Below are positions 10,966 through 21,343 of a DNA stretch of 64,000 bases, piece after piece. Each line of letters starts with the position of its first letter. Positions within the stretch are counted from its first letter, which is position 1. Both the position numbers and the translations under genes were made by a program. A model generated the notes under the pieces. It was not told where the DNA came from, did no database searches, and worked only from the letters and a program-made list of their open reading frames with translations. Source of the DNA: Diphasiastrum complanatum (taxonomy: Eukaryota > Streptophyta > Lycopodiopsida > Lycopodiales > Lycopodiaceae); NCBI GenBank assembly GCA_029204225.1, contig CM055092.1, positions 13,148,476-13,212,475 on the forward strand. Reading direction: 5' to 3'.

Positions 10966-11527
10966 ATGAGATGGAACAAGTAAAGTAAACTTGAACAACA
11001 CTTCCTTGCTACTCCTTAGACCTTAATTGAGTCTTCAAACACTTTCAAAAATAGATCTATAAAATCTTTTCCAAATAACCTTCCTTTGATGCTCTTGACT
11101 AGCTCCAAATTGCCACCTTTCTTTTTGTGTTGTTGAAGCTCTTTGAGACCAACCTCTTGATCTTCCTCTTGACCACCAAAGTAATTGAACAAACTTTGTT
11201 TTTCAGATCCATTACTTGATTTTCCAGCATGAAAACCATGAGAACCAATTCCCACTTGCATAGCATCATCTACACAAGAAGATTCTACAAAACATATGAG
11301 TAAAGCAAAGTGAGTCGCTTCCACTTGTTTACCTTCCTCTTGAACATCAAAGATATCAAAGATATGAATATCTCCAAACCTGAAACTTAGTAAATACTCT
11401 ATCTCAAACATATTATCTAGATCCAACAAGATCTCATAAATTCTTAATCTCGAATTTTCACAAAGGTTAGTGAAAACAATGCCACCAATGTCACCATCAT
11501 AAATCAAAAGATAGATTCCAAACTTTC

Positions 11528-12047
11528 TGTTATGTCCATGACCAGTAAGTAGGATTCAGTATACTCCTAGTCTTGGATACACGGTACTCCAATAAATCAA
11601 GCTGTTAGTTATGCCACATCATACTGGATGTGACCCGAAAGTAACTAATATCCTTGTGAGGCCCATAACACACTAAATGGAGTTTAGACAAGGTATGAGA
11701 TAGTGTATGCATGTGTAGAGTTATCAATAGCAATTCTATGAATAGGTGGTCCATGCATAGGACTCTATTCTAGGTGAATCTATGTATAGGGAACTTAGGG
11801 CTATGCATGGCTATGTGCCCAGGATGCTTTTGGCTCTATATATTGAGGCCAAACTCGCCCTACTCCTCATTGTGATCATTGATTCATTGCCAGGGTTTCA
11901 CTCTACATTCATGCATCTTGTTCCTTGGCTTAGGGGTGAAGCTTCTAGAGTTGATTGGTTGCTTCTAGTTGGTTGGGCGATTGTTCCATAGTGTGTTTTC
12001 CATTGTGTGTTATCTTGTAAGCAGGATCTTAGGGAGCTTCCCTTATA
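11528..12047 (+). repeat. 5' LTR of the nested element
   Basis: Begins TGTTATGTCC right after the target duplication and ends CTTCCCTTATA one base before the primer site. The last 298 bp (11750-12047) are about 95% identical to 13478-13774. The first 222 bp have no counterpart in the 3' LTR. Confidence 0.75.
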
Positions 12048-12048
12048 G

Positions 12049-12060
12049 TGGTATCAGAGC
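12049..12060 (+). promoter_or_regulatory. primer binding site (tRNA-Met) of the nested element
   Basis: Exact TGGTATCAGAGC one base after the LTR end. Confidence 0.9.
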
Positions 12061-13477
12061 AAGGCTTACGAAGATTGGGGAACATGGAGAAGGGCTACCT
12101 TTCGTCAAAATTTCGGATTGGATCCATGAGAATTCTCTTCCAAGGTGGATAGCAAGGTTGCAAGTGGGTGTACTATCCTAGTTTCAATCTGCATGTTGCT
12201 AAGATCCATTACTCTTGGGATTCTTTGTAATTTTATGGATAATTGTCCTTGAAGGCCAATTTGTGATGCTTTTTTGGAGCTTTTTCTTGTTTAGATCAAA
12301 TATTTGGTAGATTTGAATTTTTTAGCAAGTGTACTTTCATTTTAGGGTTCATTAATGATGAAATTAATGATGCATGTCAGTTCTCTCCAATGATTTTGAT
12401 TCTAGGTTATGTTTTGGTCAAAATTGCTTGGTTTTTTATGCTTTTTGGCACAGATAAAGATAGTAAGAACCAAAATCCAGCAAGATCAGATCAATTAGAT
12501 GGCTGTAATTCTGTAAAATGGCTTGCATGTGTTAGATAAAGAGTTGTATGTCATGAATTTCCACTTTATGGTGATGAAAAAAATCAGAAACTAGCCAAAA
12601 ATCATCATTTTTGTTTGTGTTTTTCATAAAGTTGGATAGTAGATGGCTGTAAAACACCATGTAGAGCTTGTAAAGAGGTGAGCCAAAGTCTTTTGAATCT
12701 TTTCTTGAAGTTAGAACCAAGAATCCCAGCAATTGAACTTGTAGGAAGTCAAAAAAGTTCAAAAAATGACCATTTTTGGTGATTTTTGGGGGATGGATCT
12801 CTCCAAATCCATAAGGAGATCATTTTGAAATTAATTACAACATGAATAACATTCCTTTTTACCTTCCCAGCAAGCTATCAGACCTGTGAATTGATGGTCG
12901 GTGGCTTATGCACCATCTCCATCAAGTTTGAAGCTATTTTGACTTCTACAAATCAAGAAATCTTCGTTCTCAGCCTATACTGCATCTTAGGATCAGTATG
13001 AATGCTTCATGGAAGTCTAACTGATGGTTTAAGACTGTTGCTAGCATCAATTTTGAGCTTGGGGAGGTGTTTGCACGTTTTTGCATGATTCCTTCTTGTG
13101 GAAATGCGCCCTACTACAGTTTTTCAGACACTCTGATCTCACAAGTGTGAAGCTTAGGTGGAAGGCTGACGTGGCAAGCATCTTGTTCACTTGGTCTCCC
13201 TGTACTGAGCTTTACAACACCCAATTTGGTGTCTTGTAGCCAAAGTTATGATCATTTGAAGTTTTGCAGTTTTGTGAGTAAAATTTGCAAAATTTGAAAT
13301 TGTTCTGATTGCATGCCAATTATTTCCCTTATTTGTAGTACTGTATTTGCATGGATTAGTTGCATGTTTATTTTCAGAGTGATTCTGACATGCATGAGAG
13401 ATTTACAATCGATTTCAGTGGTCATACGCATGTGCTCTGATAGTTGGGTCACAAATCAATGTTAATGGTTGACAAAT
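12061..13477 (+). other. non-coding internal region of the nested element
   Basis: No frame above 80 codons and no gag or pol motif. Contains one CACAAGTGTG palindrome-like site near 13139. No clear purine tract precedes the 3' LTR. Confidence 0.6.
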
Positions 13478-13774
13478 TCCATATAGGACTCTATTCTAGG
13501 TGAATCTATGTATAGAGAACTTAGGGCTAATGCATGGCTATGTGCCCAAGATGCTTTTGGCTCTATATATTGAGGCCAAACTCGCCCTACTCCTCATTGT
13601 GATCATTGATTCATTGCCAAGGTTTCACTCTACATTCATGCCTCTTGTTCTTTGGCTTGGGGGTGAGGCTTCTAGAGTTGATTGGTTGCTTCTAGTTGGT
13701 TGGGCGGTTGCTCCATAGTGTGTTTTCCAGTATGTGTTATATTGTAAGCAGGATCTTAGGGAGCTTCCCTTATA
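13478..13774 (+). repeat. 3' LTR copy of the nested element (297 bp)
   Basis: Direct repeat of 11750-12047, starting in CCATATAGGACTCTATTC and ending CTTCCCTTATA, directly followed by the CTTTC duplication. It lacks the first 222 bp of the 5' LTR, so one LTR was altered after or during insertion. Confidence 0.8.
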
Positions 13775-14818
13775 CTTTCCATCCAACATGAAGTAGAGTA
13801 GGTGAAGATAAGTATCGAACCTAATAAATCCAGCCTTCTTGAGTCCATAGAAAACCTCAATAAACTCACAAATGAGATCTCCCTTGCCTTGAAGAAATTG
13901 CCTCTCGATTTGCTCCATGTAGTCTTCTTCAACCAACCTTTCACCATCTCGATCATGAGTGATCAATTCATAATCATAGAATCCTCTGAGTTGATGAAGA
14001 GATGTGAGAACCATCCCTTGGATCTTCCCCAAAACCAATCTTCCATTGCTATTTCTTTCATAAGACTCCCTCTTAATGATTGCATCATAAGAAGTAGAAA
14101 CCTCAAAAACATTAGAAGCCATGAAAAAAATGACTAGTGCCTTCAACATAAGGATGATTGAAGTACTCTCTTTTTTCAAACAAGAACTTCTACTCAATGA
14201 TTTAGGTAATGACTCATATGATAATGATTCTTCCTCACTATCATTCACAATGACATCATTCAAAGTACATCCTACTTTGAGCACTTCACATACTTCTCTT
14301 CTTCTTGACTTGTGACTATCTCCCTTACCAAGTCTCTTGATAGAACCATTTGATCTACTCTCTTTATGAAGACACGTGAGTCCACTTGCTGCAAAAATTA
14401 CTTTCTTGGACTCATCACAAAAGAATGTAGAAGAACCACCTCCTTCATGCATGCACCTAGCAACATCTTTTTCCATATGATCAAAGAAACCATTAGCAAC
14501 AATCTTTTCCAAGGAAGAACCTTCACCTCCATTGATGAAGTTAGCTCTTTCCTTACCTTTTGCATGCTTGCACTTGCCATGAAGAACCATTGAATAACCA
14601 ACATTATCCTCATAACTAGCCGAATTAGCACAAAGATAAACATGTCCTAGAAGAATATTAGATCTTGACCTAGATCTAGCATAAGGAAGCTTGTTAAAGT
14701 TTGCATACGATCCACCAATCTTATTGATGCTAAAAGGGAACTTTGAAAAGTTGAGACCAATTTCCTTTTCCATTCCATCCTTTTTGTTAGCCATAACAAA
14801 AGCATTTGCTAGAGCCAA

Positions 14819-15251
14819 TCAAAAGTTATAAGCTTTTGAAGAGGGTTAGGTAGGGCACCTAGACCTCTGTGGACACATTTGGTTTGATCATATCTTGCAG
14901 TTTGACCAAAAAAATTCAAAAAGAGGCTTGCCAATGTCATCTATTTGAGATCTAGTCAGCTTTTTGAGGTCATAGCCACATTATTTCTTACAATTCCATT
15001 GTATTAGAGTGAATTGGGATTCTTTGAGTGTTTCACACGTGCAAAAGATAGTTTGACCCACACTTTGCCTATTCTCCATCAATTGATGAGAGGTTGATCT
15101 AGTTTGAGAGAGATTGGTAGAGCTAGTGAGATCCATCTCACAATTTGTTGCAAGATCTTGCATAGGAGTTGGTAGTACACCTTTATTGGATCCTATAGTG
15201 AGAGAGAAGCAACACTTTATTGTGTAATTCACAATGAGTCTTCACTATTAC
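14819..15251. other. junction between element B (minus) and copia remnant (plus)
   Basis: No primer site, LTR end or coding motif. Contains GTTTCACACGTGC near 15030, like the palindromes of element B, and leader-like purine-rich sequence before the gag start at 15252. Confidence 0.35.
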
Positions 15252-16298
15252 ATGGCATCTATGAGTTCCTTTCTATTGGAATCTAGTGAGAGACTATCTA
15301 CCTCCAACTAGTCTATTTGGAAGCTTAGAATGGAGTCAATCTTGATACTCCAAGATGTGATGGACATTGTACTTGGGATTGAGGAGGAGCCTCAAGTCCT
15401 TCAAAAAGTACAAAAGTATAAGAAGAGATCTAGGGTGGCTCTCCATTATATCAAGATGAATGTCTCTAATAATGAGATTTTGAGAGAGATTGGTGCTTCT
15501 GCTTCGATCAAGGATGCTTGGGATACTCTCAAAGCAATCTATGAGGCCAAAAATACTTCTAGGCTTCTCACTCTTAGAAATCAGATATTCCAAAGTTGTC
15601 AAAAGAGTGATGAGAATGCCACTAATTATGTTTTGAGATTGAAAGACATTCATAGAAATCTTGCTTGTATTGGAGATTCCATCAAACAAAGTGAGCTAGT
15701 CCAAGTCATACGCAATGGCTTGAAGGATGAATATGAGAATATTGTCCAATCCTATGCTATCAAGGATGATGTACCTACTTTGGAGGCTTTGCAAGGAGTG
15801 CTAATAGCTAAAGAATCAAGGCATGAGAACAAGCTATTAAGGATGGACAAATTGTCACTCAATCATAATGGTGATGGCAAAGTTCTATTTCCCAAGCACA
15901 AAGAGAAGAGCAAAAAACAACACCAACACTTTTCTAAGGACAAAGCAAAAGATCAAGATGAAGAGGAGGATGATTCCTCTCAAGATACTACTTCAAAGAA
16001 GAAAAAAAAAATGTTAAGTGCTTCTTTTTGTGGCAAGAAAGGCCACTATGCCACCAATTGCTTCAAGAAGAAGAACCAAGTCAAGCAAGCCAACATCTCT
16101 CATGAGAAAGAAGACTTTATTGCAAGTGATGGAGAATGCTCACTTATGGCATCAAGCTTCTCCTCTTCCACCTTCAAGAAAAATGATTCTTGGTGTATTG
16201 ATAGTGGAGCATCATCTCATATGTGTAGCTCCAAGGATTTCTTCTCATCCATTTTGCCTTATGAAGGAATCAAGAAGTTCATATATATTGCAAAATGA
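15252..16298 (+). pseudogene. copia gag with zinc knuckle and protease start
   Basis: The ATG at 15252 starts MASMSSFLLESSERL and runs into a TAG at 15309-15311, just before the expected WKLRMES. The downstream 322 codons (from 15330) form a UBN2-type gag (LTLRNQIFQSCQKSDENATNYVLRLKDI) that assembles the particle and binds RNA. The zinc knuckle near 16018-16060 reads SASFCGKKGHYATNC: the second Cys, His and last Cys are there but the first Cys is replaced. It then reaches the protease start WCIDSGASSHMCS (active-site D-S-G) and stops at TGA 16296-16298. Confidence 0.85.
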
Positions 16299-16915
16299 GA
16301 AATTGAAGGAGTAGGGACAATTCTTGCATTATCAAAAGTTCTATCTCTTCACAAGGTTCTTTTTGTTCCCAAGCTTACAAAGAATCTTATAAGTGTTGGC
16401 CAATTACTTGATGGTGGCCTTGATGTTAATTTCCATATTGACAATTGTGTGGTCAAGAAGGATGATGAGATACTTGCTCATGGATCAAGATATGAAGGCA
16501 TCTACAAATTGGATCCAAGAGAGAGTGCAAAATCTCTTGATGTGGCTTATGAATCCAAGCTTTCAAAGGAGGAGGATCACGCAAGATGCACATGTTTATA
16601 TCATCTCTCTCCAAGATTTATGGTGAATGATTATTTCCTATTATTCAAAGCATATGTTGAGATAGAATTCTCATTGAAGATCAAAGTTAGGAGGAGTGAT
16701 GGAGCTCTTGGATGAAATACACCATGGTGACCTTTGTTCAATGTCAAAGTCACAAAGGTTGTCTTATTCTAGATCTAGCTCAAGATCTAAGATGCCTTTT
16801 CAATAAGTACATTTGGATGTGCATTGTTCTAGTGCTTTGAGTAATGGAGGAGCAAAGATGTTTGTGAATTGCATCGATGACTTTAGTGGATATTGTTGGA
16901 CTTATCTTCTAAAGT
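16299..16915 (+). pseudogene. copia pol remnant: protease end, GAG-pre-integrase, integrase start
   Basis: Continues the protein in frame past the TGA: GVGTILALSKVLSLHKVLFV, then PKLTKNLISVGQLLDGG. Later pieces include LCSMSKSQRLSYSRSSSRSK (about 16732-16795) and FVNCIDDFSGYCWTYLLK (about 16862-16914), the start of the integrase core. Stops and frameshifts interrupt it, and it ends at a breakpoint near 16915. Confidence 0.75.
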
Positions 16916-17966
16916 GGCTTTTTTGTTTCTTTCTCGTGTTCTTGTTCTAGTTTCCGTTCTTTCGTCTTGTTCCAAAACAATTTCGAGGTTGGTTCTGCCT
17001 GTTATCAGGCTTCGTGGGCATTCATTAGATGTGTTCTTGTTATTACAATGCCCAAACTAGGCAAAATGGACTGATTAACGTTGTAGTATTTTCCTGCCTG
17101 TCAGAGGACACTCAGGTTTGTCACTCTTGCACTGAAGCACGTGCATAAACGATCACATTCAATCAAGCATGCATACCAAAACGTTCAACTGTCGGATAAG
17201 CATGCAAAACTGTTGAACAGTGATTGAAATCCTACTCTAATGCTGCGAAAATGAACTGAAATCAGATCCTAAACACTACTACTATACTTGCATAAATCCA
17301 CAAAACAAGAAACAAGAGACTAATCTACAACATTTTAGAAGTTCAAGAATCAAGAAACCAACCAGTCTTTTGATTCTTGGACATCCCAAGAACATCAAGA
17401 ACATGGTTGTAAGGAGATATGCAAGAACTACACCACAAACCCAACCTATTTAGTCTACCTGAATGCTGATTCCTACATTAATCCACAAACAAGAAATGAA
17501 ATCTAGTCCACTCTAGGAAAGCAGAAAATCTAATCCACTCTACGAACCACAACCACACACAAAGGAGGAAATTAGAGCAAGATCATGAATGCATTCACGA
17601 AACAAGCATGATCAAGGAGCTCAATGGATGCACCAAAACTCGTGGAGGCTCTTCTCATTTCAGCATGGAATATGTACATTTCACAAAAAGCTCCTCTTCT
17701 CAAAGAGGGAGTCTCTTAAATAAGCAAAAGAGCTCCTTAGGTGGCATCCTAGTGGCATTTCCACATTACACAAATTACAAGTAGAATAATGCTCTCCACT
17801 AGAGGTCACCACCAAAAGGTGGCTCACTCTACTTTCTTTAAGAGGGGTCTACTTGCATTTATTACTTTGCCTAGAAATACTAGTTCCTACATGGTCATTC
17901 CATCCTTCCGGGATTCACCATGAGGCTTACACAGTTCTTGCTTGTCATTACTAACTAGTATTCCTC
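16916..17966. other. unrecognised, probably inserted non-coding repeat DNA
   Basis: Begins exactly where integrase homology stops. Has AAGAGGGAG-type purine tracts (about 17701) and TTAAATAAGC-like promoter sequence, suggesting LTR material, but no pair or primer site could be matched. Confidence 0.3.
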
Positions 17967-18088
17967 GGCTCTCATACTCACAGTCCTCATTCGTCTCATC
18001 TTCTCAGAGACCTCCTCGGTCTAAGGTGAGAGGTGCTCTTGTGTAGCTCTGGTCGAGCATTTTGGGGATTTGTCAGAATCAGCCAACA
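17967..18088 (+). repeat. direct repeat, copy 1 (122 bp)
   Basis: Runs from GGCTCTCATACTCA to AATCAGCCAACA. It is a near-identical copy of 19417-19543 and shares TCTCAGAGACCTCCTCGGTC, then TAAGGTGAGAGGTGCTCTTG. The two copies lie 1.45 kb apart, possibly the ends of a small unclassified element. Confidence 0.75.
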
Positions 18089-19100
18089 TCATCCCACATC
18101 TAATGTGTTGCAGGACCCATTGCAACTCATATTGAATGATGTCGCTATGCTTTGCATTGGCATTTTTGATTGTCACTTGGAAAAGCGTAGATTCTCATTC
18201 GCTTGCATAAAACCAAGTGTTTATTGTTGCCGATATTTATCAAGAACTATTTCTGCAACTTGCCGCAATGTAATCAAAATGTCTTATTGCTGCAAGTGGT
18301 TGACATTCTCAAAATTGGAGAGCTCCCAACAGCTTCACAACTTGTATGTTTGAGTGCTTCCCATGTGTCTCTTTGTTTTATCACTTGTATCTGCCATTGA
18401 CGGTTTCATCTCTGGTTTCTTGGCATATTCTAACTTCTGGGAGGTCTGTATCCTCCATTTGCTTTTGGGTGTTTCCGTAGTTCTTCTCTCAGTTGAAGTT
18501 CCAGTCTCAAGGAAAACCTTCGATCTACAGGTTGTACAAACTTCGATTATTAGTCTCAAGGGGATGGACTTATCATCAATTTTTTTTTGGTAGGAACAGA
18601 TTTGGATGGACGGTTTGGTAATGGTAAGGAACGTGATGAAAGCTTGGTGGGTGGGTGAAGGAACTAATAGTTCTACAATTGCAGGACCCTTGCAATGTCG
18701 AGCTTTGACCACCACTTGCTGGGTGAGGAGTTTGCTTTATTTTGCAAGTTCACGGTTGTCTTCAACTTTTTTTTTTTTCTACAGCTCTTTCTTTTGATTC
18801 ATTACTTTTGGATCTCTTTGGGCTTCATAAGAGAGGATTCAACTATCATTGCTCCAAGGAGTCTCTTTTGATCAAGATCGGTCTGACTCAACTGTTGCTT
18901 AAGTTTTGTCCTTTCCTCCTCAACTTCTTGGATCTTTCTCTTTATTTCTTCTAGCTGCTTTGCCTGCTTCTTAGATCTTCTTTTGGATGATTAACCATTG
19001 TAGGTGGTAGTTAGTCTCCGCAAGACACTTGCAATGATCTTTTAGTTGCTATAAAAAATTGGAGATTTCTTAGAAGAACAGTGAACTGATGATAAACAAA
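18089..19100. other. unrecognised DNA between direct repeats
   Basis: Short open frames on both strands (minus 18335-18715, 126 codons; plus 18033-18353) without known motifs. GCAGGACCC(A)TTGCAA occurs twice (about 18112 and 18681). Confidence 0.3.
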
Positions 19101-19149
19101 CAGATGGAAGGTAGGGTGGAGGTGGTGACATCAGTAGATGGTGTGGACG

Positions 19150-19416
19150 ATAGGCATGAGAATGGGGAGCTGAAGAGAATGCCCTGGTCGAGAAGTGAAC
19201 GCCTTCTGGCTCGGTTGAGATTTGAAGGTGAGGCGCGGATGAGACTTCTCAGAGAGGGCGCGATTGAGATTTGAAAAGAATGCCCTGGTCGAGATTTAAA
19301 CTGGAGATGCGGGCGAGATTTGACTGAATTGCTTCTGTCGTATGACTGAAATGCTTCGGTCAATATCTGACAGAAGTCTCCGGTCGAGATTTTAGGTGCA
19401 GACGCAGGCGAGACTT
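19150..19416 (+). repeat. degenerate short repeats of a GGTCGAGATTT type
   Basis: Variants of GGTCGAGA(T/A)... and GC(G)GGCGAGA(T/C)TT recur about every 30-50 bases (about 19185, 19210, 19285, 19308, 19381, 19405), ending in the second direct repeat. Confidence 0.55.
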
Positions 19417-19543
19417 GGCTCTCATACTCGACTCTTAGTCCTCGTTCGTCTCATCTTCTCAGAGACCTCCTCGGTCTAAGGTGAGAGGTGCTCTTGTGCA
19501 GATCTGGCCGAGCATCTTGGGGATTCGTCAAAATCAGCCAACA
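19417..19543 (+). repeat. direct repeat, copy 2 (127 bp)
   Basis: Partner of 17967-18088, ending in the same AATCAGCCAACA. A coding-like region starts immediately after it. Confidence 0.75.
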
Positions 19544-19545
19544 CT

Positions 19546-20320
19546 CTCACTGAATTACATCAAGTCATAGAACCCAACTCGGACGACCGAATAGCCGCCG
19601 AGCCTCTTCTTTGGAATCTCGCCTACACCTTTCTCAAACAGACAGTTCGGGATTTCAAATGCACTGACATCCTGTCAACCGTCATTTTCCACGTCAATCT
19701 CTTCCCTTCCTCCACTGCATCTATCTCCACCCATCTAGTTGTTACTAATTCGTCGGCCAACAAATGAATGTGGGGCGCTGCTATACCTCCACTAGCCCTC
19801 CTACCACATGACAATGCACCACACCACCACGTTCGACATCGGTTTCTTCCACAACCACTACTTCTACTTTCGCCCAACCATCCGCTACTTCCACCGTCTC
19901 AGTTTCTATCTCTCCCATCCCTCCACCTTATGTCGCCGTTCTTGCTTCTTCCACATCCACCGTCACCATCGATTCTTCCATCCCTCCTGCATCCACTTCT
20001 ATCCCACTTATCTACATAAACCCTCTTGATTCACAACTCTCTACAGACACACTTTATTGGATGAACATCATTAATCTCTAGCCCCCATCAGGCTCCTCAC
20101 CCCCTCTATCTTCCTCCATCCTCGACACCATCCTATAGTTTTCCACCGTTCCAATTGTTCCATCCTTTGAACAATCCATTGTACAACCTCTCTCCACCAC
20201 TGCCACTCCTCTCACACCCCCTCCAGCTTCATCTCATCAGCTTGTAGAGGGTGACATACCGTTATTTGATGACACATTCAAGCAAACGGAGTACGTGCCA
20301 TCGTTTGACCGTGTCGATCC
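19546..20320 (+). pseudogene. coding-like remnant, Ser/Thr/Pro-rich, function unknown
   Basis: A frame starting LTELHQVIEPNSDDRIAAEP runs about 73 codons to a TGA at 19765. A second frame then reads a Thr/Ser/Pro-rich segment (TSTSPP, STSVSSTTTTSTF, VSISPIPPPYVAVLASS) with three stops, ending SFEQSIVQPL...SSHQLVEGDIPLFDDT. The C-rich composition differs from the AT-rich surroundings. It looks like a decayed or captured gene piece. No domain was recognised. Confidence 0.4.
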
Positions 20321-20322
20321 CA

Positions 20323-21144
20323 TTACACCAAAAGGCATGTTAGCACCATGGTAGCACCAAAAGGCATGGTAGCACCAGAGATGCTAATCATTTTTGACAG
20401 AGTCAGAGCCTCCTTCTTGGTGCTATTGCATCTTCTTCCTTGCTTCATTGTGTTTGAGGATTTGACAGTCTTTGATGTCACGATTGGATCTTTTGTAGTA
20501 TCTGCAAAAGAGTTTGGTCTTGGCAGGTGGTTGTTGTCGTTGTGTTGAATCTGTCTGCTTGCCTTTGTCTTCTTATCCTTGAAGTTCTTCTTCTTGGACT
20601 GCTGCTTATTGGAGTACAAGGCCATTGACTTGTTACTCGTTGTAGATAGGTTTTTTCTCCTGACTTCTTCCTGCAATAAACTTGTTGTCAGCTTCTGGAG
20701 TGATAGTGCAGGAGTATTGCCTTAAATCAATACCAAATTGTCGTAGGAGGGTGGAAGACTGGCAAGAAAATACATTGTAGAGTCTTCTTCTGAAATAGGG
20801 AAACCTACGAAGGGTAATTGATTCAGCAACTGCTTGAACTCATTCAGATAAATACTGACTGAGATGCCTTCGCTCATTTTAAGGTTTAGGACCTTCTTTC
20901 TCAGAAAGATACAAGTTGATACATCTGACATTTCATAAATACTTGTCAAAATGTCCCACGCTTCATTTGAGGTGAAACAGTGTGATACATGAGCTATCTG
21001 AATGGCTTTTAGATTTAAGGATACAATGGCAAGAGCTTTGCCATCCTTTGCTTCCCATGCGGGTAGTAGTTTTGGTTCCACTAGTCTGGCTATTGAACTG
21101 TTGACGTATCCCCATAGCTCCTTTTTGATCAATATCATCCTCAT
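20323..21144 (-). pseudogene. copia gag (element F)
   Basis: The minus frame 21144-20722 reads MRMILIKKELWGYVNSSIARL and contains FTSNEAWDILTSIYEMSDVS and ILTSIYE..LRKKVLNLKMSEGISVSIYLNEFKQLLNQL, then LASLPPSYDNLV, all standard for a UBN2-type copia gag. A second frame (20676-20323) carries the Lys-rich linker QQSKKKNFKDKKTKASRQ after a frame change. No zinc knuckle is left. Confidence 0.8.
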
Positions 21145-21328
21145 TTTAAATTTTTACATATGGAAATTATCTCCGTTGAACTTGTTGATCAAGCGGATTT
21201 TTGAGGTTGAACCTTACATAATGATTGATGAATAGAGATTGAACACAAATCAAAATATAAACTAGCTCTGAAAATATGAACATATTAGGTTCTTTTAATC
21301 CCTAGACTCTAGTATATCCAAAAACCAC

Positions 21329-21340
21329 TCTCTGATACCA
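21329..21340 (-). promoter_or_regulatory. primer binding site of element F (one mismatch)
   Basis: The minus strand reads TGGTATCAGAGA against the consensus TGGTATCAGAGC, three bases after the LTR end. Confidence 0.75.
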
Positions 21341-21343
21341 CTA

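Larger units (their letters stand above)
11528..13774 (+). mobile_element. nested non-autonomous LTR retroelement, 2247 bp
   Basis: Flanked by the 5-bp duplication CTTTC (11523-11527 and 13775-13779). It has a 5' LTR, a tRNA-Met primer site and a 3' LTR, and about 1.4 kb of internal DNA without any long open frame or retroelement motif. The size and lack of coding fit a TRIM/LARD-like parasite of an autonomous copia element. It lies in antisense orientation within the unknown ORF, and removing it restores that frame exactly. Confidence 0.85.
9140..14818 (-). mobile_element. LTR element B (minus) with a 518-codon unknown ORF, split by a nested element
   Basis: On the minus strand the order is: large unknown ORF (14818 to 11016), about 1.2 kb of non-coding DNA rich in CACACGTGTG palindromes, purine tract (9784-9775), 3' LTR (9774 to about 9140). 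No 5' LTR or primer site was found beyond 14818, so the upstream part is lost or the boundary lies elsewhere. A 2.25 kb LTR element sits inside the ORF. No pol motifs are visible, suggesting a large non-autonomous derivative. Confidence 0.6.
11016..14818 (-). pseudogene. unrecognised ~518-codon ORF, interrupted by a nested LTR element
   Basis: The minus-strand frame runs from Met at 14818 to 13775, is broken by a 2.25 kb insertion, and resumes in the same frame from 11527 to a stop at 11016. Taking out the insertion and one target duplication gives about 518 uninterrupted codons. The N-terminal part is basic (ARSRSRSN, KCKHAKGKERAN) with scattered Cys/His (ARCMHEGGGSSTFFCDE). A hydrophobic stretch near SIILMLKALVIFFMAS could span a membrane. 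The C-terminal part is acidic. I recognise no gag, pol or host domain. Position 5' of the purine tract and 3' LTR of element B makes an extra element-borne ORF most likely; a captured host gene is possible. Two retroelement proteins fused by chance are unlikely given the length. Confidence 0.5.
15252..16915 (+). mobile_element. copia gag/pol remnant (plus), truncated in integrase
   Basis: Gag, protease start, GAG-pre-integrase and the first part of integrase follow in order, then the similarity stops abruptly near 16915. RT, RNase H and both LTRs are missing here. The gag is of the same type as those at 6984 and 59393. Confidence 0.85.

Noticed and set aside
16880-16930. TGTTGGACTTATC at 16898 as an LTR start
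   Set aside because: It is part of the integrase codons CWTYLLK; the breakpoint lies just after it.
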